From: Doryteuthis pealeii
Taxonomy: Eukaryota; Mollusca; Cephalopoda; Myopsida; Loliginidae
DNA: 64,000 nt
Assembly: GCA_023376005.1 (NCBI GenBank)
Contig: CM042145.1
Location: forward strand, 63,449,321-63,513,320
Direction: 5' to 3'
A model generated the notes under the pieces. That model did not search any database and was not told the origin of the DNA. It was given only the letters and a program-made list of their open reading frames with translations. Both the position numbers and the translations under genes were made by a program. Shown here in pieces: positions 53,221-63,957 of the stretch (positions are counted from its first letter, which is position 1; every line of letters begins with the position of its first letter).

Positions 53221-53472
53221 TGTACGGGTTAGGCACAAGCCCTATTAATGGGGGACCACCCACAAGCCGGGACTCATAAGTAGCAGGTGCAAAAATGCGT
53301 TGATCCCGTCGGCATTCCCCTCAAGGGGGCGCCTCAGGCACTGGGCAATAAACCCAGCCCTGCCCCTTTAAATCAAAGGGGCGGCATTGTCTGGGGGATG
53401 GCCCACTGGGATCAACGATGTTAGCTTGTAAAGTCCAAGGCCGAAGCCACTGCCCCCGGTCGAAACCGGAGT
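53221..53472 (+). other. GC-rich multi-hairpin block (left arm)
   Basis: A sharp GC island in AT-rich Helitron-like DNA. CGTTGATCCC (53,298-307) pairs with GGGATCAACG (53,408-417). Inside are CCCC-TCAA-GGGG, GCC-TCA-GGC, CTGGG-7nt-CCCAG and GCCCCTTT-5nt-AAAGGGGC. Outside is CCGGT-CGAA-ACCGG. The folds are preserved in the mirror at 56,140-56,395. Function unknown; could be a structured RNA or an element end. Confidence 0.6.
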
Positions 53473-53639
53473 TAGATATGTTGGACATATCTATATATTA
53501 ATAACATGCATTGTATTTTATATCAACAAAATAGCAGTTTATTTGTGAACGGGAAGGTCTATTTGCATATTGATGTTAAAAATTTGATTTTTGAATAAAT
53601 TAATTGAAACTCGGTTATACTGCACTCTTGCTCTGAAAT

Positions 53640-54126
53640 CAAATCTTATTAAAATGGAGATTGTGTGTTTATCTGTCTGTAACCGAAACTATATCACTAC
53701 TCAAGTCGCAATTCCCTTGTTATTTACGTCACATTCTCCATGATTTTACTTTTATCTAAAATTAATAAAATTAAAAAATTATTTAATTATTTATAATTTG
53801 GTATCATTAATTTATAATTGTATGGTTTTATTTTAATGAATATGAGCAAAATCTCAGGATAAATCTTAAAATAAACTCATTAAAAGGAAGAAATAACTTT
53901 ATCTTACTTCCTATTTTGACTAAATAGTTAAATTAGGAACATTAGCAATGAAATACAGGAGTGATGGAGAGTACGTTTCAGTTGTTCTATTTTCGATTAT
54001 ACCCTCTGTTTCAAATCTTCTCATTTGCATTCTTATTTAGTTTCATTAGACTTCTAATTTAATATAATATTTTATTACATTAAAACTTAAATACTTGCAC
54101 CCAGCGGAGGTGCATATATTTGCTAG
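53640..54126 (+). mobile_element. non-autonomous Helitron-like element (left arm)
   Basis: Starts TCTTATTAAAATGGAG after A; the 3' hairpin TGCACC-7nt-GGTGCA is followed by ATATTTG and CTAG (54,123-54,126) then T. No coding sequence. Mirror at 55,483-55,960. Confidence 0.6.
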
Positions 54127-54351
54127 TATATAAAATGAACAAAGTACTTGCTTTAACGACATCTGTTTCTATAAGATTATGGTTTATGGTGATTTTCTTT
54201 ATTGTTCCTGGTATTTAATAACATTTATTATGATAATTTTTTTTGTCTTTATTTGAAAGTTAACAAGGGAGGTCATTCATGTTTGTCCTAAAAAAGAATG
54301 TGACAGAGACAAAGAATTTCACGATTGAAAACTGTTACCTTAGGGTCGCAT

Positions 54352-54570
54352 AGCTCAGTCGGTAGAGCGTCCGCTTGAAACCACAAGGTCCTGGTTTACC
54401 GGCCTCACCACTCACGAATGAGTAGCACTGATATGTGCGGTAAATAAGAAGCTGATATAGGTGTGGCGCTTCACCTCAGACGCAAAAACAATCTTCTTGG
54501 TTAGCGCTATTGAAAAGGGGCTAGACTCCTGACCACGATACCGACTTTTAGGCCCACCCGACTACTTAAT
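54352..54570 (+). repeat. SINE A, error-rich copy by the palindrome centre
   Basis: The head GCTCAGTCGGTAGAGCG is intact, but compared with the mirror (55,005-55,237) about ten single-base losses occur, including in the B box (GGTTTACCGG for GGTTCGATACCGG). Confidence 0.8.
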
Positions 54571-54655
54571 GCACCCCCCGTTGCATTTGTGGAGGGTCAT
54601 GTACTTTCTGAAAAGTTACCGATGGAGTGAACAATTATTTATACAATTTAGATTA

Positions 54656-54860
54656 TGATCTTATGAACCCCTCAGGCTTTTCACCAAGCGTTTCATGATT
54701 TTCATCGTAATTGAACTTAACATATTACACAAATCTCTAATTGATTAAATCATGAGCAGTCCATAAATAGGCTGAAATTTGCAAAGCCTGATCCGACAAC
54801 GGCCAAACAATTTTGAGGAATTCATCTGCCTCTCTACGTGGGCAGATTTGATACATGGTC
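54656..54860. other. palindrome spacer
   Basis: 205 bp with no mirror copy; begins after CAATTTAGATTA and ends before TAATCTAAATTG. No feature recognised inside. Confidence 0.85.
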
Positions 54861-55004
54861 TAATCTAAATTGTCCTAACACAAGGGTAAAAGAAGAAATA
54901 ATTGTTCAACTCCATCGGTTTCTCACTTTTCAGAAATCACGTATTAACCATGACCTCTATCCACATTAAATGCACGGGGGTGCAGCCCTCCCCCACTTAA
55001 TAGT

Positions 55005-55237
55005 CGGGGTGCCAAAGTCGGTATCGGTGTCAGGAGTCTAGCCCCCTTTTTCACTAGCGCTAAACAAGAAGATTGTTTTTGCGTCTGAGGTGGAGCGCCA
55101 CACCTATCATCAGCTTCTTATTTTACCGCACATATCCCCAGTGCTACTCATTCGGTGAGTTGGTGAGGACCGGTATCGAACCAGGAACCTTGTGGTTTCA
55201 AGGCGGACGCTCTACCGACTGAGCTATGCTGACCCTA
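55005..55237 (-). repeat. SINE A (right arm)
   Basis: Cleaner mirror of 54,352-54,570 with B box GGTATCGAACC on the plus strand. Confidence 0.85.
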
Positions 55238-55482
55238 AGGTAACAGTTTTCATCGTGAATTCACGACTTTGTCTCTGTCAACATTTCTTTTTTAGGACAA
55301 ACATGAATGACCTCCCTTTTTAACACTTTTCAATAAAGACAAAAAAAAATTATCATAATAAATGTTATTAAATACAACAGGAACAATAAAAAGAAAATCA
55401 CCATAAACCATAAATCTTATAGAAACAGATTGTCGTTAAAGCAAGTACTTTGATTCATTTTATATACTAGCAAATATATGCA

Positions 55483-55960
55483 CCCTCCGCGGTGCAAGTA
55501 TTTAAGTTTTAATGTAATAAAATATTATATTAAATTAGAAAGTCTAATGAAACTAAATAAGAATGCAAATGAGAAGATTGAAACAGAGGGTATAATCGAA
55601 AAATAGAACAACTGAAACGTACTCTTCATCACTCCTGTATTCATTGCTAAATGTTCCTAATTTAACTATTTAGTCAAAATAGGAAGTAAAGAATAAAGTT
55701 ATTTCTTCCTTTTAATGAGTTTATTTTTAAGATTTATCCCTGAGATGTTTGCTCATATTCATTAAAATAAAACCATACAATTATAAATTAATGATACCCA
55801 AATTATAAATATTAAATAATTTTATAATTTTATTAATTTTAGATAAAAGTAAAATCATGGAGAACGTGACGTAAATAACAAAGGGAATTGCGACTTGAGT
55901 AGTGATATAGTTTCGGTTACAGACAGATAAACACACAATCTCCATTTTAATAAGATTTGA
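55483..55960 (-). mobile_element. non-autonomous Helitron-like element (right arm)
   Basis: Mirror of 53,640-54,126, with CTAGCAAATATATGCACC at its 3' end. Confidence 0.55.
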
Positions 55961-56139
55961 TTTCAGAGCAAGAGTGCAGTATAACCGAGTTTCAATTAAT
56001 TTATTTAAAATCAAATTTTTAACATCAATATGCAAATAGACCTTCCCGTTCACACAATAAACTGCTATTTTGTTGTATATATAAATACAATTGCATGTTA
56101 TTAATATATAGATATGTCCAACATATCTAACTCCGGTTT

Positions 56140-56395
56140 CGACCGGGGGTCAGTGGCTTCGGCCTTGGACTTTACAAGCTAACATCGTTGATCCCAGTGG
56201 GCCATCCCCCAGACAATGCCCGCCCCTTTGATTTAAAGGGGCAGGGCTGGGTTTATTGCCCAGTGCCTGAGGCGCCCCCCTTGAGGGGGAATGCCGACGG
56301 GATCAACGCATTTTTGCACCTGCTACTTATGAGTCCCGGCTTGTGGGTGGTCCCCCATTAATAGGGCCTTGTGCCTAACCCGTACATGTGAGGTA
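56140..56395 (-). other. GC-rich multi-hairpin block (right arm)
   Basis: Mirror of 53,221-53,472 with the same hairpins; differences lie mostly in G-run lengths. Confidence 0.6.
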
Positions 56396-57354
56396 CGTGG
56401 TAAATATCCTAGTATGTAGTTATGACTAGCAGTATTAATAATGTAAAACAATTTTATTAATAATTGAGGTTTAAATAAAAATAAAATCACGGAGAATGTG
56501 ACGTAAATAACAAAGGGAATTGTGACTTTAGTAGTGATATAGTTCCGGTTACAGACAGACAAACACACTATCTCCATTATAATAAGATTTGATTACAGAG
56601 CAAGAGTGCAGTATAACCGAGTTTCAATTATTCTCTCTTATTCGGATAGACAAAGTTTTACAAACAATTTTTAAGTGAGTTAAAATAAATCCGAAATACC
56701 TTGTTTATCCGAAAATAAGACCTACCTGCAAAATAAAATAAGACCAAGCGTAATTTTTCAGGATTATTTTAATATAAGCCCCCCTCCTTAAAATAAGCCT
56801 TTGTTGAGATCGTTTGACAGATGAAAGAAATGGGTATTCTTTACAATCACATCACGCGAAGCCAACACTCGACAAACCCAGAAAATAAGCCCTAGTGTTA
56901 TTTATCGAAGTGAAAATTAATATAAACCGTCTTATTCAGTGAGGAAAAATGGTTATTCCTTGATTATTTATTTTCGTTATAAAAATAAGAAACTTTGGTT
57001 ATTTTTTATTAATTTTTCTTCTCTGTTAATCAAAATAAATAAAAAATATGTGCTTCCTAGAGTTTTTTAATTATTTTATTAATATTTCTCTTTTTCATTT
57101 GATGCATTTAGAATAGTGCTACATTTTACTGAGAGCTTATATACTCTTTTTAACACCAGAAAGTTCTCCAAAGTGGAGATAATAATAAAATAGGAGAGGT
57201 AACTCTCAATTCCTTATAACGACATTATTTTAAATGTCCGTTTTGTTAGGAAAGAAAACATTCAACGGGACATTCTGTACATTATGTCATAAATTAATGG
57301 CCTATCATCAATCAGTATCAACAGGTGCCCTAGTCATTTATATATAGCTATTTC

Positions 57355-57669
57355 CTAAGCTTACAAGTCATGGTGTTCCGATTACGCATTGCTCACACAA
57401 GACAAACGCACTCCTATATACTCAAACAAGAACAACAAGCACGGTGTGAAACCTGTTAAACACCTTTGACTGTTAAACACCTACCCATAGAATGCAGGGT
57501 TTTTGCTCACATCAGAAACCATTATTTTAATGCAAACAATATGAAAGATCTATTTGAAAAAGACAACAGAGAAGACATTCTGTCCTTTTTGAAATTAATA
57601 AAACTAGTACAAAATAAAAGAACACCCTCCGGGCGATGTAAAAATAGATTTTTTAAACATATTGCCTGA
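57355..57669 (+). pseudogene. LINE RNase H/C-terminal fragment (right arm)
   Basis: RLRIAHTRQTHSYI near 57,380 matches the R-L-R-I-G-H-T-R-L-T-H block at the end of RNase H in Jockey/I-type LINEs. Then, after a stop, TVKHLPIECRVFAHIRNHYF and DILSFLKLIKL give the usual C-terminal tail (Cys-His plus F-L-K). The catalytic residues of RT and RNase H are not present. Confidence 0.65.
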
Positions 57670-58136
57670 GGGGTGGGAGTTAAAAATTCAATGTCAGGGA
57701 GTTTGTGCTCGAAGTAAGTAAAATCATCAAATTCATTAAAGGATTAAAAAATAAAACAATTTGAAATGTAAACTTTAAATATGTATTAAAATAAACAAAC
57801 TAATATAGATATATAATACCAGTCATATATTTATTAAAACTTGTTTTACAATGAGGAATCTCAAATATTGCATGTTCAAATTTTGAGTGTATTTATTCGA
57901 AGTTATGACGGTTTTGGGTAATGTGACGTAAGCAGTGACGTAAATTTTGTTACAGACAAAACCCGGAAGCGAATCACCATTATTAATAGATTATACCATA
58001 GAATATAGAGATGAACTTAATCAATATCATACGACATGATCCTCAATTATGCTAACATATTGTTTAAAACCAATTACTACAAAAGTGTAAATATAAATAC
58101 ACAACATATATTACTTCCTAACCACTAGGCATGACA

Positions 58137-58625
58137 TAACCCCAGATGGGTTGATATGCTGTTACGAATACGAAAACTTTGTCTGCGCCCACCTAGAAGC
58201 AGCAGCTGAATGCGTGCCGACCAAACTAAGAGCCAAACACTCTGTTGTCTGGGAGACAGAAGCAGTTAGAGAAATAGAAACAATATTAAAAAAGCAGCCC
58301 AACGTAATGAAACAAAACCAACTAACACCAATGTACACAACCTTAAGAAAGTCCAGAAAGAACTAACCAAAACATACAAAAAAGAACAAATAGAATACAT
58401 CCCAGAACAAATAAATAAAATCAGACAATCAGTGGAAGACAGTCAGTCGCGATTAGCATGGCAAACAGTAAATGAAATTATTGGTAGGAAAAGTCCCTCT
58501 AGATCAAAGTTAAAGGCAACCAGCCAAAAAGATAGACTTCAGAAGTGGAAAGACCACTTCCAGAAACTGCTAGGGAACCCCCTACAATCACAGAAAATAA
58601 TGCCCAAAAAACCGTAGATAGCCAA
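58137..58625 (+). pseudogene. RTE-like LINE linker fragment (right arm)
   Basis: Frames 58,151-58,366 and 58,432-58,617 give AAAECVPTKLRAKHSVVWET, then SRLAWQTVNEIIGRKSPSRS and RLQKWKDHFQKLLGNP. This is the conserved linker between the AP endonuclease and the RT (W-x-x-H-F-x-x-L-L). Neither catalytic domain is included. Confidence 0.72.
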
Positions 58626-58984
58626 CTAGACATCAAACTAGAAAGCCATTGTTAACGAATGGGTTCTTGCCTGAGTGCTCCACTAAAATGGTCTTCAGCC
58701 AGACTTAGCGGAGTCCAGAAAATATTTTTATATGTATGCATGCGTGTGTATGCGCGTGTTGTGTGTGTGTGTGTGCCATCTGTGTTATCTCTTAATTTTG
58801 TTTTCTTGTTTGCCATCTTCTTCTCAGCTAGATTATAATACTCGCCTTCAATCTTCCAAAGTCCTACGAGTATCTTTGTAGTTAAATGAGAACAGTTTAC
58901 AACACACACAAAATATTCTTATCTTACCAAATATCACGTGGAATCTGGTGCTAGAGTCGATAGATGAGAGAATAAAGAAAAGAG

Positions 58985-59342
58985 AGAGAAAGAGAGACTG
59001 AGTGAGAGATACTGAGAAAGATAGATAGAGAGAGTTGAGTGGAGATGGATTTAGAGAAAGAAAAGCAATTTAAAGAAAGAGTGTGTGAGAGAGAGAGAGT
59101 GGGTGAGAGAGAAAGACTGAGAAAGAGAGAGAGTTGTGGATATGAAATTAGAGAAAGAAAAGCAATTTAAAAAGAGAGAGAGTGAGAGAGAGTGAGAGAG
59201 GGTGAGTGTGAGTGTGAGTGTGAGAGACTGAGAAAGAGAGAGAGCGGAGATGGAATTAGAGAAAGAAAAGCAATTTAAAGAAAGAGAGAGAGTGTGAGAG
59301 AGAGAGAGTGTGAGAGAGAGAAATTTAGTGAGAGAGACTGCG

Positions 59343-59385
<43 letters not shown>

Positions 59386-59463
59386 TTATGGAGATGGATT
59401 TAGAGAAGGAAAAGCTACATAAAGAGAGAGAATGTGTGGGTGAGAGTGTCTGTGTACGTGGAT

Positions 59464-59494
<31 letters not shown>

Positions 59495-59525
59495 GGTGGT
59501 GTGTTGTGGTGTGTGTGTGTGTGTG
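58985..59525. repeat. (GA)n/(GT)n low-complexity tract (right arm)
   Basis: Mirror of 50,075-50,640. Confidence 0.9.
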
Positions 59526-60081
59526 TGTGTTAGAATGCAGAAAGTGTGTGTCTAGTGAATCGCTTCATCACCCGAACCCATAAGTCTCCTTTAACGGGAC
59601 TAATGCCTTCAAAAAGCTCAGATAACCGCCGCTTGTCTTACCCGACCCGGCATCCATTTTGTTTTTTGATGGCAAAAGATTTTTTTTTTCTTTTTTCTTT
59701 TTTCCGGCATGTCATTTGTTATTTATGTGTGTAAGTTGGTAAGTATTATTCAACTCGTATAATAAAAGTGAGCGTCGAAGAAAAGACGAAGAAGAAAAGG
59801 GTTTTATTTATACATTTATTTATCAAACAAACATACGCAAATGTATTATATACAGGGTGTTTCATAAATATACGCACAAAAAATGTACAGACAATTTATC
59901 AGCATATAACTCTGTGGGGTCTGCTCAACTTCAGCTGAAAACTGTTCCAAAAAATGATTAAAAGACTTATGTGGCGCAAACAATAGCTATTTGTTTTAAA
60001 GTGGAAATAGAAATACTCTTTAAAAAAACACGAACAAAAAGGTGTATACATATTTTTGGACAATATATATATAAGGCTTTC

Positions 60082-60304
60082 CAATGAAGGGGATGGAGCA
60101 CTCTATGGCGGCCTTTACATACGTACAGATGTGTGTATTAAATCAGTTAAAATTCCCTGCGCATTCTGTGGGTGACGATAGCCGAGCGGTTAAGTTGTTC
60201 GACTGATGCTGAATCGAGCGGAGTTCTATCCCGGCTGTAGGTAGCTCACAAAATGTCTAGCCACACTGAATAGACTTGATAAGTCAAAACACGTGTCTGT
60301 ACAT

Positions 60305-60318
<14 letters not shown>
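60082..60318 (+). repeat. SINE D with hammerhead-like motif (right arm)
   Basis: tRNA-like GATAGCCGAGCGGTTAAG and GAGTTCTATCCCGG, then GTAGGTAGCTCAC, the motif at 60,261-60,303 and (TA)n. Confidence 0.8.
60261..60303 (+). ncRNA. decayed hammerhead motif in SINE D
   Basis: Stem I ACA/UGU, core CUGAAUA (consensus G8 is U), stem II GACUU/AAGUC with GAU loop, AAA in place of GAA, stem III region ACACGUGU, GUC triplet. Two conserved core bases are lost, so cleavage is unlikely, but the stems are kept. Confidence 0.6.
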
Positions 60319-60346
<28 letters not shown>

Positions 60347-60454
60347 CTCTACTTTGTATTGAGCACTTTGTATTTTTTTATCGCTGACTTAACCCCTGGA
60401 TTTTGTGCACCTCCAACGATCGTGCCCATATTCACCGGTAAGCCACCTTTTATC

Positions 60455-60476
60455 TATCTATCTCTCTATCTATCTA

Positions 60477-60515
<39 letters not shown>
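60455..60515. repeat. (TCTA)n-(TA)n microsatellite (right arm)
   Basis: Mirror of 49,081-49,150. Confidence 0.9.
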
Positions 60516-60623
60516 TGTGTGTGTGGGATTGTCACTGTTTCAGCTTTTACTGGAACGGTGTGCCAAAATGCAGTATTATTGGTAGAGTGCTCAATATAAA
60601 AATAGAGCTGTTATATAATATAA

Positions 60624-60866
60624 TAAAATAAATATCTAAAGGTTTTACATATCTATTTATTTGATGACAAAGGAACAGTCACAACCATTTGGTTTCATGC
60701 ATGCGTAAGCGCAAATAATCTTCAGGTGACGTTGTTTCAAATGCCATATGAAACAACGTCACCGGAAGATTGTTTGCGCTTACGCATGCATGAAACCAAA
60801 TGGTTGTGACTGTTCCTTTGTCATCAAATAAATAGATATGTAAAACCTTTACATATTTATTTTACT
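60624..60866. repeat. ~240-bp near-perfect hairpin element (right arm)
   Basis: Mirror of 48,733-48,972. Because the element is itself palindromic, all four arm sequences in the window are mutually complementary. Confidence 0.92.
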
Positions 60867-60903
60867 ATATTATATTATATTATATTATATTATATATATA
60901 TGA

Positions 60904-61158
60904 AGGGCTGGGTTAGCTCAGTCGGTAGAGCGCTCGGCTAGAAACCGCATGGTTCCTAGTTCGATTCCTGTCCTCGCCAACTCAGCGTATGAGTAGCACA
61001 TGGATCTGTGCGGTAAAGTAAGGAGCTGATGGTAGGTGTGGCGCTCCACCTCAGATGCCAAAAAACAATCTCCTTGGTCTAGCGCTATTGAAAAGGGGAT
61101 AGACTCCCTCGCTGACTGGCTGATACCGACTTTAGGCCGCCCCGACGACTTTACTTTA

Positions 61159-61163
<5 letters not shown>
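60904..61163 (+). repeat. SINE A (right arm)
   Basis: Full unit from GGGCTGGGTTAGCTCAGTCG to the T-rich tail before (TA)n. Confidence 0.9.
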
Positions 61164-61196
<33 letters not shown>

Positions 61197-61200
<4 letters not shown>

Positions 61201-61693
61201 GATTGAAAAGTAACTTGTCTTTTTTTATATGCTATTACATTTTTCTCAATTTTTAATGTATGTTCCTTAATATACGTTAATTAAATCTGTGTCGTTGGTG
61301 GTGGTGAATTGCTGAATCAGCATTTTCCTGGGAGGTGAATGACTAGACATTGTCCGCATGAGTGGCCGGCCAGAAGATCTGATTTATTTCAAATTTCTTC
61401 TTTGGGGTTGGTTGAAGGAGCAAGACTACTCTACGATACCAACGACTTTGGAAGAACTTGAAGGACGAATAAGATAATTTATTTCTGCCATTCCACAAGA
61501 GTTCCTGGGAAGAGCAATTGATGTGATTCCCGAGCGGCTTGAGAGGCTGGAGGTGAATGTTGGTATTCATATAGAATTTTAGATAAAACTCCATGTTATG
61601 TACATTCTTCTCATATTCATTTTTGTAAAAATAATGATTCAGAAATGAATTAAAAGATTTTTAAAATAGGGAAGGGAGTTGCTTTACAATCAC
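61197..61693 (+). mobile_element. internally deleted mariner-type transposon (right arm)
   Basis: TIRs GGGTGATTGAAAAGTAACTT and, inverted, GTGATTGTAAAGCAACT, between TA dinucleotides. The transposase tail 61,358-61,582 (MSGRPEDLIYFKFLLWGWLK) has an in-frame TAA absent from the left arm. Confidence 0.78.
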
Positions 61694-61734
61694 TATATAT
61701 ATAAATATATATGAAAGTAAACAAACTGTCTGTT

Positions 61735-61915
61735 TGAGATGGCGATAGACGACAATTTTTGGGAGAATGTGTGCTTAATTGAAGTAATACCTAATCTGAA
61801 AATGAATTAGTTGATAATTAATGAATTAGGCTAGCATATCTGTTCAAATGTAAGGTGTAAACAAATCGAGAAAAAGTCGATCACTGTATGTACATTTCGG
61901 CATATTATGCCTCAT

Positions 61916-61922
<7 letters not shown>
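61735..61922 (-). repeat. 5'-truncated hammerhead SINE (right arm)
   Basis: Mirror of 47,689-47,875; GGCAU/AUGCC stem II retained next to (TA)n. Confidence 0.75.
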
Positions 61923-61949
<27 letters not shown>

Positions 61950-61951
<2 letters not shown>

Positions 61952-62243
61952 CCAACCCCTCGATACAAGCAAAATGTGACGCGAGGTCAATTTCTTAAGC
62001 AGAGTTTATAAGGTTCACATTCAGATTTCTCCTTCTCCTAGACTGGTTACCTAGCCACGGTTAAAGAGTTCCACAGTCTTCACTACTATTTAGTCACAGC
62101 TGGCGGGAGAGTAGTTGGATGCATACCTTTCACAAGGGTATTAGGGATAGGTGAAATACAAACAGCCTCGTCCAGGATTTGAACACGAGTCGATGAGTTC
62201 ATTTACTACGATTCTAATTATCACACTTCGTACCTCCACTATA
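61950..62243 (-). repeat. SINE B (right arm)
   Basis: Mirror of 47,368-47,660. Confidence 0.85.
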
Positions 62244-62814
62244 TATTTACATAGTTCCCGTCATAAATGACAATATTTATGTATGGACCGACACTTCTGT
62301 TTGACTATTGATTATCGTTCTGAAATGGTGGAATCAATCGGGTTGTCGAGTTGCCAGTACAGAAGCAACGTTCGACTGAAATCCTTCAAAAAAATCAATT
62401 ACGAAAGAAAAAGAAAGAGAGGATCAATTTAGAAGGAAGAGAAAAGAAAAACCTTTTTTCGAAAAGCTGACGAAATATATGTGACGAATTGATAAAATAA
62501 TTTCCTAGTATCTGTTAAGTATCTGGTCGGCATCCTTAGTTCCAGATGTAATAAGTAAGTAAGCAAGCCAATAAGAATCCGGTTTTAGAGTATTCTTTGT
62601 AAGTCCTACGTCCAAGAGAATCCAAATGTCAATGAAATAAGCTCAGAATGGTGCCTCTATTAATACAGCAGCAGCAGCAGCAGCAGCAGTGCCAGTGATT
62701 GGACAATAGAAAATCTACCCCAGGTCACGTGGTAGTCAACGAGTCTATATTTAGGAGTGACCATTTGCCCCATGCCTTATATCCAAATAATTCAACAGTA
62801 TCTCTATAATAATA

Positions 62815-63068
62815 TTTATGGAGGCGCTTTCCGTAATGGTTATTGTCGAGAAAATGGACTCGGCGACACAAGTTCAAATCCTGGACGAGGCTGTTTCATG
62901 TAGAGTTAATATCCTTGGAAAAGTTATGCGTCCAACTATTCTCTCTTAAATTGTGTAGGGAAGACTGGATTCTTTAACCTTGGTTAAGTATCCAGTCTAG
63001 GAGAAGGAAAACTCTGAATTCAAGCATGTTAAATTCCACTTAAGAAACTGACCATGTATCGTATTGTG
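62815..63068 (+). repeat. SINE B (right arm)
   Basis: Mirror of 46,552-46,805, with CAAGTTCAAATCCTGG B box. Confidence 0.85.
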
Positions 63069-63084
63069 GCTGTTGGTAAGATAA

Positions 63085-63957
63085 ACGAGCATTCTACAAT
63101 AGGGTAGGTCGATTTTTCACTTTTTTTAAATATCAAATTGTCAATCTATGCGAAAGTGTGTTAGTGTGCTGATAAATGATACCAAAAATTAGATCTTTTA
63201 CTTGCACCATTGTTTGAGGAGATAGCATCAAAGATCGTCTCCTAAAATGCACTAACAATCCTCGTTTTCTAAAGGCTAAATTTTAGTAAGAGAGAGAGGA
63301 TACGGTTAGATTATTTTATCTTCTAACATGCTATCAACTTCTATATCGCTGACCTACACGAGGGACCAGCAGCCCTGTCTAAACCCTGCTGTGGCCGAAA
63401 GGAAAAGAGAACGATTTTCTTCTCCCTCGTTACTCGTCACTACGTCATTTCCGCTTCCGGTCAACACTCGGAAATTCCGGTTTTAGCTTTCAATTCCCCT
63501 TTCGGGGTCATTCCTCGGTCAAGTTACTGGCACCCCGTTGTGTCTCCATTCCTCCAAACTTCAACTCCTGCCTGCTCCCACCTCCTTTTCCTCTCTTTCT
63601 CTAGCAATCCACACACAGCTTTATTTTTATTCTCAAATTCTGGTAGGCCCTAATAATTACGCTACAGATGTAAAACATAATAACAAATACAGACTTTATT
63701 GTCTGAGTACATGGTACGAATGAACAAATACAATGACATACATAAGAAGATACAACAAGATATAGAAACAGATACAAGAAGATAGGACTAAAGTCCTCAA
63801 GAAGTAAGAAAGATTTCATGGAGAATTCACTTACTGATAGTTGGGTAAAAGCCCTCCACTTAAAAGACAGAGACACCAAGTGTCTAGCCCATGTTAGTGG
63901 TTGCTGGACCGAGAGAAAAGGGAGTGAGAATTTCCCGGATTTTTTACCTAGACTCAT
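63085..63957 (+). repeat. LTR-like sequence, undeleted (right arm)
   Basis: Holds the promoter-like block CTTCCGGTCAACACTCGG (about 63,454-63,471) continuous with upstream sequence like that at 2,610-2,790. 63,120-63,463 is missing from the left arm. Confidence 0.5.

Larger units (their letters stand above)
45970..54655 (+). repeat. giant palindrome, left arm
   Basis: Inverse of 54,861-64,000. Paired landmarks include SINE A 48,439/60,904, SINE D 49,281/60,082, the mariner remnant 47,914/61,197, the GA/CT tract 50,075/58,985 and the GC block 53,221/56,140. By eye the arms agree at roughly 97-98 percent outside microsatellites. The outer limit is set only by the window end. Confidence 0.95.

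Noticed and set aside
60904..60978. Genuine tRNA gene in the best SINE A head
   Set aside because: D-arm and B box are good but the acceptor and anticodon stems do not close, and the SINE body follows directly; it is a SINE head.
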